Shown in pieces: positions 36,842 through 49,500 of a stretch of DNA of 64,000 nt (position 1 is the first letter of the stretch; the number at the start of each line of letters is the position of its first letter). The position numbers and the translations under genes are program-made. The notes under the pieces were generated by a model that worked only from the letters and a program-made list of their open reading frames with translations, was not told where the DNA came from and ran no database searches. This DNA comes from Saprospiraceae bacterium (GTDB taxonomy: Bacteria; Bacteroidota; Bacteroidia; Chitinophagales; Saprospiraceae). The stretch spans positions 1 through 64,000 of the forward strand of contig JANQQI010000053.1 in the NCBI GenBank assembly GCA_028285085.1, in the 5' to 3' direction.

Positions 36842-39682
36842 ATGCGTCATCTCCCACGACTTTGCCTCACGCTCTGGTGCTGCTTGTATATCTCTCTTAC
36901 CGCTGCACAGCCATCAACTATCGACAGTTTGATGGCGAGCCTTCCTACCAAGCAGGACACCATTTACATTAATCAACTCCAAGCCATTATTCCTCAATTT
37001 TCGCAGAAGGATAGCATCAGATATTATGCAGAGTTATCTTTATCACTGTCCCAGGCACAAGATCATACCAAGGGAAAAATCGAAGCCCTTTGGCTGCTAG
37101 GCGATAGCTACTTGCATCACGATGAATTTGCTTTGGCCTTGAATTATTTTGGACAACTACAGCCTATCCTGCAGGCTAAAAACGACATCGATGGCCAATT
37201 ATCCTTACTTTGCAAGCAAGCTTTAATCGCTCGCCAAAAGGGGCAATCAGCCCAAGCGATGGAGCTACTTTTAGCGGGACGAGCCCTGGCCGATCAATAC
37301 TCTACTCCTCAACGCCAGACCAAAATTCTGCATGCCTTGGGTGATTTCCACCGCTTACAGCACAATTGGGATAAGGCAGTCGATTTTTTTGAGCAAGCCA
37401 AAGCCATCCACGAATCGGAAGCGGTAGACAAGGGGTATTGCCGTTTGATGTCCACTTTGGCCACAACCTACAAAAGCTTCGAAGAGACCGCCATAAAACG
37501 AAAAGGTATTGCCTTGCTGGAAGAAATGCTCACTGGCCGCTGTGGAGAAAATGCTAGTAAAAGGAGCCGAGCAATCACTCTGAATAATCTCGGTAGCGCC
37601 TACACTTTTGTGGGAGATTTTGAAAATGCAAAATTAAGGTTGGACGAAGCACTAATTCTAAAGCGTGAGATTGGTAATGGGACTAGTACCGCTTATACTT
37701 TGAACGAACTATCGTCTCTCTACTATCACTTGGAGCAATATCAGCGTGCGGTACAATACGCAACGGAAGCGGAAACATTGGTCCAAAATAATATCTTTCT
37801 CCAACACGATATTCTGGAAAATCTCATGCTGAACCACGCAGCTTTGGGGCAATATCAGCAAGCCTATCAGTATCAGACCATTCGGCAAGAGCTGATGGAT
37901 TCCGTTTATACTCTCGAAAAAAATAATACGCTGGCGCAAATGGCTGCCGATTATGAATTGGCACAAAAGGAACAAGCTTTGATCGTCAAAGATCTGGAAA
38001 TCGCACTGCAAGAAAATAAATATAATCGGACCTTAACCCTGGGGCTCATTTTACTTAGTTTCATCGCGGGCCTGTTCTTCTGGGCTCGGTACCGCTGGCT
38101 GCGCCAAAAAGCCCAAGCGCAACAACTCATCGAGCTGGATCAGTTAAAATCCCATTTTTTCACCAACATCACCCATGAGTTTCGTACCCCCTTGAGTCTC
38201 ATTTTGCATACCCTGCCCAAGGCTAAAGGCGAGGGAGAATTGACTATAGGCCAACAAGAAGCGCTAATTCTTGAACGCAATGCACGCCGCTTAAATACCC
38301 TCATCGACCAACTTTTAGATTTGTCAAAACTTGAAGCGGGGAAAATGCAGCTGCAGGTGGGCGAGCAGGATTTGAGTCAGTTTTTAAAAAATCTAGTGCG
38401 CTCTTTTGAGTCCATGACCGAGCAAAAAGGCATCCGACTACAATTCGTGAGTCGGCAAAGTCCGCTTCATCTCTTTTTTGATGCCGACAAGGTGGAAAAA
38501 ATCATGTATAATCTGCTATCCAATGCGATTAAGTTTACGCCTGCAGATGGAGAAATCAATGTATTGGTAGACATCCGAGATGCAATGGTAGAGATTATGG
38601 TCAAAGACGATGGTCCCGGAATTCCCACTGAGCAATTGCCCTACATCTTTGACCGCTTTTATCAAGCTGACGATAGCTCAACGCGTGCTTTTGAAGGAAC
38701 AGGAATTGGATTGGCTTTGACTCAACAAATGGTCAAAGTCCATAGAGGTGATATAAGGGTAGAGAGTGAATTGTCCCGAGGCACCTCATTTTTTGTTCGT
38801 CTCCCCCTTAAAGCTGAGACTTACGGCTCAGAAGAACGTGTTGTTGCACCGGTTGCCAAAGTTGTGCAAGCACCTCAAGCTGAGCGTGTGCCCTCCTCCC
38901 CCATTGCGACACCACCGCTCGAAACCAGCTTGCCGTTGGTACTCATCGTGGAAGATAATGCGGATCTGCGCTACGTGCTGCGACAGCAGCTTCAAGTCGC
39001 CTATCAGATTGTTGAAGCTGAAAATGGTCAAACTGGCCTCGCCTTGGCCATCGAACTGGTGCCCGACTTAATAGTCAGTGATGTGATGATGCCGGAGATG
39101 GACGGCTATGCTTTTTGTCAGGCCTTGAAAGCAGATGATCGCACCAGCCATATTCCCGTTGTCTTATTAACCGCCAAGGCGACCCGGGCAGAAAAGATCG
39201 AGGGCTTGGAGAAAGGCGCGGATAGCTATTTAATTAAGCCATTTGACCCGGAGGAGCTGGAACTGCGCGTTCGAAACCTCATTGCCCAGCGCCAGCAATT
39301 GCAACGACGTTTCGCACAAAAGGTCGTATACCAACCACGTGAACTCACCACGGTGGTCTCACGGGAAGAAGTCTTCCTGAAAAACATCTTTGAGATCATG
39401 GAACGCGAGCTAGCCAACGAAGCTTTCGGAGTAGAAGCCTTGAGCCGGGCCGCCCACATGAGTCGCAGCCAGCTGTATCGAAAAATCAAAGCCCTTACCG
39501 GCGATACGCCAAACGCTTTGCTGCGCCAATTCCGCTTAGAGCGAGCCCGGCAATTGCTGGAAAAAGATGCGGGTAATGTTTCAGAGATTGCTCAAATGGT
39601 TGGCTTCAGTAACGCTAATTATTTCTATAAATGCTTTAAAGATCAATTCGGCCACACGCCAGGTGAGATTTTGAAGGGGTGA
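36842..39682 (+). CDS. TPR hybrid sensor histidine kinase / receiver / AraC regulator
   Basis: 946 residues. Signal peptide (MRHLPRLCLTLWCCLYISLTAAQ), periplasmic TPR repeats (about 60-370, e.g. GSAYTFVGDFENAKLRLDEAL), and one membrane segment (about 395-413). Then histidine kinase (FFTNITHEFRTPLS near 443, NLLSNAIKFTP, GTGIGLAL), receiver (SDVMMPEMDGYAF near 747, YLIKPF) and C-terminal AraC HTH (VEALSRAAHMSRSQLYRKIK...ISEIAQMVGFSNANYFYKCF type). A one-protein signalling system in which periplasmic binding leads to DNA binding. The TPR sensor differs from the propeller sensor at 8.9 kb. Targets may include the flanking giant adhesins, but nothing in the sequence proves it. Confidence 0.92.
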   Translation: MRHLPRLCLTLWCCLYISLTAAQPSTIDSLMASLPTKQDTIYINQLQAIIPQFSQKDSIRYYAELSLSLSQAQDHTKGKIEALWLLGDSYLHHDEFALALNYFGQLQPILQAKNDIDGQLSLLCKQALIARQKGQSAQAMELLLAGRALADQYSTPQRQTKILHALGDFHRLQHNWDKAVDFFEQAKAIHESEAVDKGYCRLMSTLATTYKSFEETAIKRKGIALLEEMLTGRCGENASKRSRAITLNNLGSAYTFVGDFENAKLRLDEALILKREIGNGTSTAYTLNELSSLYYHLEQYQRAVQYATEAETLVQNNIFLQHDILENLMLNHAALGQYQQAYQYQTIRQELMDSVYTLEKNNTLAQMAADYELAQKEQALIVKDLEIALQENKYNRTLTLGLILLSFIAGLFFWARYRWLRQKAQAQQLIELDQLKSHFFTNITHEFRTPLSLILHTLPKAKGEGELTIGQQEALILERNARRLNTLIDQLLDLSKLEAGKMQLQVGEQDLSQFLKNLVRSFESMTEQKGIRLQFVSRQSPLHLFFDADKVEKIMYNLLSNAIKFTPADGEINVLVDIRDAMVEIMVKDDGPGIPTEQLPYIFDRFYQADDSSTRAFEGTGIGLALTQQMVKVHRGDIRVESELSRGTSFFVRLPLKAETYGSEERVVAPVAKVVQAPQAERVPSSPIATPPLETSLPLVLIVEDNADLRYVLRQQLQVAYQIVEAENGQTGLALAIELVPDLIVSDVMMPEMDGYAFCQALKADDRTSHIPVVLLTAKATRAEKIEGLEKGADSYLIKPFDPEELELRVRNLIAQRQQLQRRFAQKVVYQPRELTTVVSREEVFLKNIFEIMERELANEAFGVEALSRAAHMSRSQLYRKIKALTGDTPNALLRQFRLERARQLLEKDAGNVSEIAQMVGFSNANYFYKCFKDQFGHTPGEILKG

Positions 39683-39979
39683 TTGAGGTTAAAAACTAAA
39701 ACTCATCAATACTGCGCTAATAGTAATCTTCTCAGCTACTATCTCAATCCAATTCTAAGGTAGAAAAGTGCGGCCAAGTCAGCCAAATACCTCCATGCAA
39801 CATTTCTTGAGCCTTTTGCATCAAATCCAGAGTCCATTGCAGGAGAATTGCAACCAGAGTTTAGATGTTGCATCCTAAAAGCATGTACATTTGAATGGTA
39901 TTGTAAAACAGCTTTTCTTTTAAACAACTTTTGAGAACTACATAGCTACATAACCAACACCGAAATGTCTCGTACATCG

Positions 39980-40020
39980 ACCGCTGCCTAGTTTTTTGGG
40001 AAGAGGTAGCGGTTGTTTTT
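39980..40020 (+). terminator. Terminator after the second hybrid sensor
   Basis: ACCGCTGCC (39980-39988) pairs with GGTAGCGGT (40005-40013), one G-U, followed by TGTTTTT. It lies 300 bases past the sensor stop. Confidence 0.65.
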
Positions 40021-40443
40021 CTGTGCATCAGATGTACGAATTATACACAAAACTGCCAAACAGCAGCAATGTGAACTTTAAATCACCGATTATGCAGCTA
40101 TCATTGAATACGTGGATCATTATCCACACTCAAAATCTCCTACAAAGCCTCAAATACTGTTTTGATTTATCAAGTACTCTTCCTAATAGTGTTTTTTACA
40201 CCCTTTTTGTAAGCAGTAACCCCTTGCCCAATTTTCGATTCTTGTCTACAAATTTGGCCGATTGTTCAAGCCTTGGCGGTTATGTAACCAGATGGTTGGC
40301 AAATGTCCCATTAATTTCGGTCACTCCGTTAAAACACCTTTACAAGAATCTTTTGGGTAGGGGGACACTGTTTTTCACCCTTTTGCGGTGCAATAATTCA
40401 GGCAATTAGTTATAGCGTATATTATCACTTTTCATTGGTTAGA

Positions 40444-40476
40444 AGAGTCAGTACCTTCCGTGGGCTGGCTCTTTTT
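40444..40476 (+). terminator. Plus-strand terminator with no obvious gene
   Basis: AGAGTCAG (40444-40451) pairs with CTGGCTCT (40465-40472), one G-U, followed by five T. No recognised plus-strand gene precedes it after the terminator at 40020. Confidence 0.55.
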
Positions 40477-40509
40477 CATTCCACCAGTAGTTCTTCATCA
40501 TAAACGAGC

Positions 40510-40545
40510 AACGGAGCTACCGGCTTGATTGCCAATAGCTCCGTT
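40510..40545 (-). terminator. Hairpin after the second giant adhesin gene
   Basis: Perfect 10-bp stem AACGGAGCTA (40510-40519) with TAGCTCCGTT (40536-40545) and an inner GGC/GCC stem, 26 bases past the stop on the minus strand. The U-tract is weak. Confidence 0.55.
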
Positions 40546-40570
40546 TGCGCTATCCAGTTAGATTCTGAAT

Positions 40571-43500
40571 CTAATCAGTGATCGTTACATCCCCTTTATA
40601 CAATTCCACAACCCCATCAATAAAGGATACTTCCACAACGTAAACAAACACACCTGGATTAAGTGGTTCGCCACGGTGGAATCCATCCCAGCCGTAAAGC
40701 GGATCGTTAGGCTGGAAATTGTATTGTTCAAACATCAACGCTCCCCAACGATCAAAGACTCGGAAAGTATTGATTTGCAGCACTTGATCACCTTCAGCAA
40801 ATACAATGAACTTGTCGTTATTACCATCAGCGTTCCCCGGTGTAAAGGCATTAGGAATAAAAACATTGCGTTTTTTATTCATGCGTAGGAGAATCTGATC
40901 AGTAGCAATACAACCATTATTATTGATGACGGTAACCGTATAAGTCGTGGTTTGATCAATACTCGCGATTGGATCCAAACAATCCGTACAATCCAAACCA
41001 GTTGCCGGGCTCCAGATCACCGAAGCGACATCCGAGAGAGGAATATTGATATTCGCATCTAATTGATGTGTTTCACCTAATCTTAGTTCGACCTCCGTTT
41101 CCAATTCTACGGAAACCTCGATAGGCGCATCAATCGTGAAACTTTGTTCGTACTCGCAGCCAATAGCATCTTGGACCAAAAGATCATAGTTACCCGGTGA
41201 GAGATTATTGTAGAAACTTTGAGCACTATAACTTTCTCCACCGTCCAAAGAGTAAACATATGGTCCTGTACCACCGGTGATGGTCAAAACACCTAAGCTT
41301 CCGGCATCATCAACACATTCAGGTTGGTTGATAGCAACATCAGCAGCGGTAGGTGCACCTTCGCTTTCTTCAACGGTCAAAAGCGCCGTTTGCGAACAGC
41401 CATTCAGTAAGTTCGTCACTTGCAGGGTATAATCGCCGGCAGCAAAGACTGTCGTTGCGAGATTACCGGGATCAGCAATATCACCAGCCCCCGTCCAGCT
41501 ATAGACGAAATTTGGTCCGGTATCAGATCCGTTACCATTGATGCCTACACTTTCGTTAATACAACTGAATGCAGCCTCGGCATTTACAACCGCAACCGGA
41601 GTTTGAACATTCTGATCCACATTTGTACTGGCTTCGGTAGTACATCCATTTTCATTATTGGTAACGATAATGGTATAAGTACCTGGCTCGTCGATAAGTG
41701 GTAAGGTAGTATTGCCATCGCTTACGATACCGCCCGCTGTACTGGATTGCCAGTTATAAACATAATCACCGTTTGGACTGACATTAGCGTTCAGTGTCTG
41801 ATCGGTAATATCACAGTTCAATTCTACAGGTAAAGCGATTGATACATTTGGTACATCGTAGTTACCATCCAAAGTATAGGTTTCCGTTGCGGTACAACCA
41901 TTGACTGCATCGGTGATCAACAACTGGTAAGTACCAACTGCGTCTACATCCGCGAAGCTTAAATTAGTACCCGAAATAATCTGACCATCAGAAGTACTCC
42001 ATAGAAATTCGATCGGTTGGCCATTAGCAGAGGAAGAAGCAATACCATCCAGAGAAGTACTGGTATTATTACAATCCAATGCCGTAATATTCGCAGTAAT
42101 GATAGCTTCCGGATCAGCGATATCTTCCGGTACATCAACCAATGCCTGAGAAACACAGCCATTATCCGCGTCAGTGACCAAGAGCGTATAAGCACCTGCA
42201 GTACTTACTTCCTGAATCAATTCATCGCCTAAAACGTTTCCGTTGGCATCTTGCCATTGATAGCTAATGTTCGTACCCGTAGCAGAGCCTGCGATATCCA
42301 AAGTCACCATATTTATGGCACAAGTCAAAGGACCATCTACAGCAGCTTCAGCTACCGGGAAGTTTTCATCCAGGAAGACTTCAACGCTTTCCGCGTTGAC
42401 ACAACCATTGATATTATTGGTGGCTTGTAAAGTATAAATACCAGCTAAGTCGACTAAGATATCCTCAGTATCACCTAAGACATTTCCAAGCGCATCGGTC
42501 CATTCTAAAGTAATATTTACACCATCGCCTGAACCACTCAGCGTTACATCCGTCTCCGTACAAGTCAAAACTTGATCTTCGACGACATCAACAACCGGAG
42601 GTACGATGTCAATAATAATTTCAGCGACGGTAGAAGCCGTACAACCATTATCTGTATCGGTAACGATCAAGGTATACAAACCGGGCGTCATTGAAGGTAA
42701 TTCAGATGTTGTGGCAATCTCGTTCCCACTAGCATCTTCCCAGCTGTAGGAAATATTACCACTGATACTAGAAGAATTACTACCATCTAGTTGAACTTCA
42801 TTATTTACACAGGTAATTTCGCCATCTACAGATACGCTTGCTGTTGGCAGATTCGCATCCGGTGTGATCTGCGCTTGAGATGTGCTGGTACATCCACTTT
42901 CGGTATTCGTTACGATCAGCGTATACATACCGACCTCCGTAGCATCAAAGGCAGCATCGTTAGATACCTCTACCCCAGCTTCGTTCAACCAGGCAAAAGC
43001 CAGGTTATTACCGCTAGAGTTACCACCATTCAAACTGACGGTTGAGACATCACAAGTTAGGATACCGCCATTTCCAGCATCAGCCGTAGGCGTATCAAAG
43101 TTATCGTCTACATCAACCGACATTTCTGCGGTACAGCTATTAGTGATATCCGTAACGAGTAGCATATAAGTATCTGCAGTAGATACTTGTACCGTTGTTT
43201 CGTCACCGAGCAAGTCACCACCACTATTGGTCCAACTGTAGACAAAATCGCTACCCAAGCTCGTACCACTACCTCCTACGAAAGCAGATGGCGCTGTACA
43301 ATTAAGGGTAACCAGCGGGCCGGCATCAGCAAGCGGCGTTTCGATATCTTGATCAATCGCCACGAATGCTTCGGCGGTACATTCATTTACGGTGTTCGTA
43401 ACCACGAGCGTGTACGCTCCGGGTTGAGCTACATCCAAGGTAACATCTGAGCCAATCGCGTTTTGATCAGCATCCGTCCATGCATAATTAATAGACGGAC

Positions 43501-46500
43501 CTACAGAGGTCATTCCGCCACCTAATTCAATCAGGGTTACAGCACAATCCAGCATACCACCATCTCCGATATCTGCAATCGGTAATTCTGTATCGGAAAC
43601 CACCTCTACGGTAGAAGAAGCATTACAACCATTGTCTGAAGTAACTTCGAGCGTATAGGTACCAGCGCCAGCTACTTCCACGCTCATCTCATTACTGATC
43701 GCGGTTCCATTTGGATCCGTCCAGAGGTATTGTAGATCACCGCTACTAGATTGCGAAGCACTACCATCCAGCAAAGTACTGGTCGTAGTACACGTTAGTG
43801 TAGCTAGTGAACCCGCATCAGCAACTGGTTCTTCCGTATTTTCCTGGATCTCAACACTTGCACTAGAAGTACAACCATTGTCCGTATCGTTTACAATCAA
43901 GGTATAAACACCAGGAGTCGCCACATCCGTCGTTATTTCATTAGCGATTGGCGTACCATTAGCATCTTGCCAAACATATGTAATCGAAGCGCCAGCACTA
44001 GAGGCACTACCATCAAGGGTCGCTTCGGTATTGGCACAGGTCAGAATACTCTCAAGACCAGCGTTAGCGACCGGGAGATTTGCATCCGGGATAACTTCCA
44101 CGTCCGAATTGGCGGTACAGCCGTTATCTTGGTTAGTAACAGTCAAGGTATACATACCGGCTTCACTCACCGATGGATTTTGGTCGTTACTAACGACTAC
44201 ACCACCAGCATTCAACCATTCGTAGACGATATTTGCTCCAACACTGGAGGCGCTACCATCGAGCGTAACTGAGGTTTGGTCACAAGTGAGCGTTGGATTT
44301 GTTCCGGCATTCGCCGTTGGAGGCGTTACATTTTCAAACACCAAAACGACTTCCGAAGCAGTACAACCGTTACTATTATCAGTTACTTGTAAAGTATAAG
44401 TACCGGTATTAGCAACTTCTTGTTGTGAAGTACTTCCAATCGGTTGATTATTTTCATCCAACCATTCGAAAGTCAGCGTACCACTACCCGCAGAATTACT
44501 ACCATCCAGGGTAATCTCAGTATCGGCACAAGTTAACAGTCCGCTCGCATTTGCGTCAACGGTAGGCGGTGTCGTAAAGGCATCGACACTTGCTACATCA
44601 ATGGCGGTACAACCATTATCTTGATTCGTTACTTCCAACTGATAGTCACCAGCCTGGCTAGTCATTAAATCAAAAGTGTTCGATACCACATTACCATTAT
44701 TATCCGTCCAAACAAAAGCTAAGGTTCCTCCACTGGAATTACTACCACTGAGGATGGCAGAAGTATTTATACAATCAATTGCTCCATCATCACCGGCGTC
44801 GGCTACAGGATCAATTGCATCTTCATTAACTATGATAGCTTGAGTTGCAGAACAACCATTATCTGTATTTGTAACAATCAAATTATAATCACCAGGATCA
44901 CTAACCGTCACCATCGCACTTTGTCCCAAACTATTACCGTTCACATCTTCCCACTCGTAAGTCAAGGTGCCTCCAGTCGAATTCGATCCATCCAAATTTA
45001 CACTCAAATTAGTACAAGTCAAGATACCATCAGCGTCAGGCAATGCCGTCGGCTCAGCTGTATCTTCATCAACCTCTACTTGAATACTAGCGGTACAACC
45101 GTTTTGACCGTCAGTAATTTCCAAAGTATAGTTTCCACTAATTGAAATATCCTGTGTAGCCAAGCCACCGAGTGAATTACCACCAGCATCCAGCCAATCG
45201 TACGACAAATTATTACCAATTGAACCGGTACCATCTAAGGTTACGGTGGTAGCATCACAAGTCAGTAAAGCATCAGCGGCTACAGGTTGGGGAGCCACCA
45301 AGTTTTCATCTACTTCTACCGAAGAGCTGGCACTACAACCATTAGTGGTGTTGGAAACAACTAAAGTATAGGTACCAATGGCATTTACCGTCAGTGTTGT
45401 TGCACCACCAAGACTATTGCCTTGTGGATCAAACCACTCATAGCCAATATCGGCACCTGCACTTGATGCACTTCCATCCAGATTAGCATCAGTCTGGGTA
45501 CAAGTCAAGGTCGCACCACTACCAGCGTCCGCTACCGGCAGATCAGCATCCGGCGTAACCGTTACACTAGATGCAGCCGTACAACCATTATCGGTATTGG
45601 TAACCACCAAATCATACGTACCCGTTTGAGTCACATCTACCAGGACATCGTTACCAACCACTACGCCACCAGCATTAGTCCATTCGTAGGCAATGTTAGC
45701 GCCACTGCTAGAACCGCTTCCATCAAGAGTCACCTCTGGATCAACACAAGTCAGCGACGTACCATTACCTGCGTCAGCCATAGGCTCAGCGATATCCTGA
45801 CCAAGCACTACATCAGTAGTTGCAGAACAACCATTGTCTGCATCCGTAATGACTAGCGTATAAGTATCAGGTGTATTGACATCAAAGCTAATATCGTTGC
45901 TAATGGTTTGCCCACCAGAGTCTTGCCATTCGTAGCCTAAATTTCCTGCTCCGCTTGAAGTAGAAGCATCTAGGGTAGACTCAGGAAAATCACAGGTCAG
46001 CAAATTACTAGCTGTTGCTACAGGAACTGGTAAGTCTGCATTTTGCTCAATGTCAGCAGTCGTTGAGGCCGTACATCCATTATCTGTATCGGTGATGATT
46101 AAGGTATAAGTACCGCTAGCCGATACATCAACCGTTGCGGCACCACCGATGGTATTGCCACCGTTATCTTGCCACTCGTAAGCAATGGTTCCATTTGCGC
46201 TGGAGCCGCTACCGTCGAGAGAAGAAGAGGTATTTGTACAATCTAAATCTGTAGGAGGTAGAATGTCGGCAATTGGAGTTGCAATATCTTGTTGTACCTG
46301 CACCTGGTCGGTAGCCGTACAGCCATTATCCGTATTAGTAACAATGAGCGTATAGTTTCCAGGCGAATTAACACCAACTTGCGAACCGCCACCAATACTT
46401 GTTCCGGTGTTATCCTCCCACTCATAATTCAAATTGGCCCCACCAGTAACGGCATCCAAATTGACAGAAGTCACATCGCAATCTAATACATCGCTAGCCG

Positions 46501-49500
46501 AAGCTTGAGCACTCGGCGGAGTCACATCTTCTTGAACTGCAATACTTGCATCCGAGGTACACCCATTCACGGTATTAGTAACAATGAGAGTATAATCACC
46601 ATCAGTATTCACATCGATGCTAGTTCCACTACCAATTGTATTGCCCTGCTGGTCTTCCCAGCTATATTGAAGATTGGCACCGGTGGAGTTGCTACCATCG
46701 AGGGTTACCAACGTTTGAATACAAGTCAGGTCACCATTTGAGTCCACAACCGCTTGAGGTGCAGTGACATCTTCTTGAACTTCTACCGTTGACTCGTCAG
46801 TACAGCCATTCGCTGTAGTGACCACCAAGGTATAGGTTCCCGCATCATTAACCGTGGTATTAGACTGATCACTGATAGATGTACCGTTTGGATCAAACCA
46901 TTCGTAACTCAGACTACCTGTCCCACTTGATCCATTTCCAGACAGACTGGCGGAACCGTTATTACAATTCAATTGTCCTTGCACACCGGCTACTGCCGTC
47001 GGCAAATCAATATCTGCAGTGATCTCCGCTGAGGTAATCGCTTCGCAATTATTGAGATCAGTCACCGTTACGGAATAGGTGCCACCATCCAGACCACTAG
47101 GATCCTCGTTATTACCGGCACCATTGTCCCAATTATATTGATAACCAGGAGTTCCTCCTACAGCTAATAGATCGATTTCACCACCATTCGGATTATTACA
47201 ATCCACATTAGACAGTACGGTAGCATCCAGAATAATCGGTGGTGGTTCTGTAACGAAGACAGCAGCGGTTGTAGCACAACCGTAAATATCCGTTACATCA
47301 ACGGTATAATTACCCGCTTCGAGATTATTAGGATCAGCACCACCTGACCAGTTATAAAAGTAAGGGCTGGTTCCACCAATAGAGCTGATATTGGCGATCC
47401 CATCGCTGCCATCAAAGCAACTCACGTTCTGGACCAAATCGATAGTGGAAACAATTGGATCTGGTTCGGTTAAGATATAAGTAGCTGTGTTGGTACAGTT
47501 ATTCTGGTCAAAAATCGTTACCGTATAAGTTCCTGCCGGCAGTTGTGAGGCGGAAGGAGAACCGGAACTATTGCTCCAACTATAAGTATAATTCGGTGTC
47601 CCTCCTTGTGGGACAGCACTCAAGGTGCCACCAAAATCACCATTACATAAGATCGGTGCGACTTCATTGATATCTACAATAAGCTCCGCAGGTTCATTAA
47701 TTGTTACTTGAGCCGTTTCCGTACAACCGTTATCGTCTGTGACGGTAACGATATAAGTATCTGGTCCAAGACCTCCAATATCTTCCGTTTGGGCAGAATT
47801 ACTCCATTGGAAACCATACGGCATATCACCACTTACTACACTCAGATCAATGCTTCCGTTTCCGGCACTATTACAACTAATATCCGTTGCTAAAGTCGTC
47901 ACTTCTACATCGATCAATTCCACATCAACGGCGCCAATACCAGTACCATCACAAAAAGCATTACTCACTGAAACCGGGAAATAAGTGCCGATCTGGTTAA
48001 CGGTTAAAGAATATGGATTATCCGTAACGCCGGTAATGGTCGTTTGGGTACCGCCATCAGAGTAGGTAAAATCCCAAGGTCCCGTTCCCGTGAAGCTGAC
48101 CTCAATCGTTGCTGAGGGGTTCGGATCACCGAGACAAATAGCGGTTGCACTGGTCATCGTTGCCGTTGGTAATTCCAGTACATCCACAGTAACAGTACCT
48201 GAGGTTGACTCGCCACAAGCATCTGTAATGGTAACCGTGTAGTCCGTAGTGGTAGCCGGCCCAACGGTAATTTCAGGGTCGGAGCTACCGGTATTCCACG
48301 AATAAGAAAATAAAGGTGCTCCACCTATTATATCAGGGGCTATCGTCGCCCCCGATGGCCCACACAAGGTCACCGTTGATGGACTGATTTCCAAAGGAAC
48401 ATAATCTTCAATGATGAGTTCTGCGGTTTGTCCTAAACAGGAACAAGCATCGTTATCAATTTCAATAATAATACTCTCATTCCCTTCAGTGATCAAATCC
48501 TGAATGATATCAACATCCAAGATAAAGACCTGCTGGTTAGGTGCGAAAGTAATAGAAGTTGGAAATGGAACGTAGTCTTCACCGGGTGTCGCGGTGCTGT
48601 TGGGCGACATGGTAAAATTCAACGTTAGTGGTTGGTCTAAATCAATTGAATTCCGAGTAAAGTGGAATTGACCATCCTGACAACTCTCAATAGCTATATT
48701 ATCGTTGCTGTTGGGAACAACTTCCTGGATAGATACCTCACCTCCTGCATCAAATGTACCAGCACCGAGTAGTACGGCACTATCGTAAACCTGATCGGAA
48801 GCATCAGCAATCACCAACTTAATATGGTAGGTCTCACAAGGTTGTACGTCTACTTCCGCCGTAAAGATGGTAGTATATCCATCGTATTCAATTCCATCTG
48901 GCGCATTGGTTTGGCCACAAGAAGCAGAGTTTCCAATGAAAAATTGGCTATTTACATTTTGATTCACAGTACTTACCCCCACATTGGTGGTCGTACCGGT
49001 AATTTGAGCAATATTGATGGCATTATTAGAAAAGGTACCATTAATTCCAGGACCACTCACAAAAAATCCGAAGGCATCATTAAAGCCTACGAATTCACAA
49101 TATTCCTCAGAAGCAAAGATGAACTGGAACGTCAAATTATCTACCGTCGGGATAAAATCAAATTCAATCCCGTTCGCATTATTGACATTGATACCGGCTA
49201 ATTGTGCCAAGTCAGCATCGTTCGCATTCGGCGTTTGAACACCGGTTGTACTACCAGAGTTATTAGGGCCAACGGCATCGCTGGCATCTCCGGTCGATAG
49301 GATGATCCCTTTACCGAAGCCCGTTACGGCTTCAGCATTACTGAAAAGGCCTCTACCCATTGGTGGTCCAATGGCCGTGACGTTCGTCACATCGAAACAG
49401 TCGCCACCAATAAAGATGTCTTGAATCAATTCTGCAGGCGTAAATGACTGATCTACGTCAATAGAATTACGGGCCCCACCATTCGACTCCGGACGTGGAG

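Larger units (their letters stand above)
39683..40570. other. 888-bp intergenic stretch bounded by terminators
   Basis: Holds two plus-strand intrinsic terminators (39980-40018 and 40444-40476), a minus-strand hairpin after the second giant gene, and an inverted repeat GTGGAT-CATT-ATCCAC at 40112-40127. A 137-codon plus-strand frame at 39996-40409 starts inside the first terminator and has no protein-like pattern. The stretch between the two terminators may encode a small RNA. Confidence 0.45.

Noticed and set aside
39739-39927. 62-codon minus-strand frame
   Set aside because: No protein-like pattern; lies in the 3' region of the hybrid sensor transcript.
39996-40409. 137-codon plus-strand frame
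   Set aside because: It begins inside a terminator hairpin, has no recognisable pattern and an amino-acid mix typical of chance frames.
41366-47014. CRISPR-like periodicity
   Set aside because: The period is about 243 bp, the units are coding and diverged, and there is no short repeat with unique spacers.
48824-49201. 125-codon plus-strand frame opposite giant gene 2
   Set aside because: A shadow of the codon-biased giant gene on the other strand; no start context or domain.
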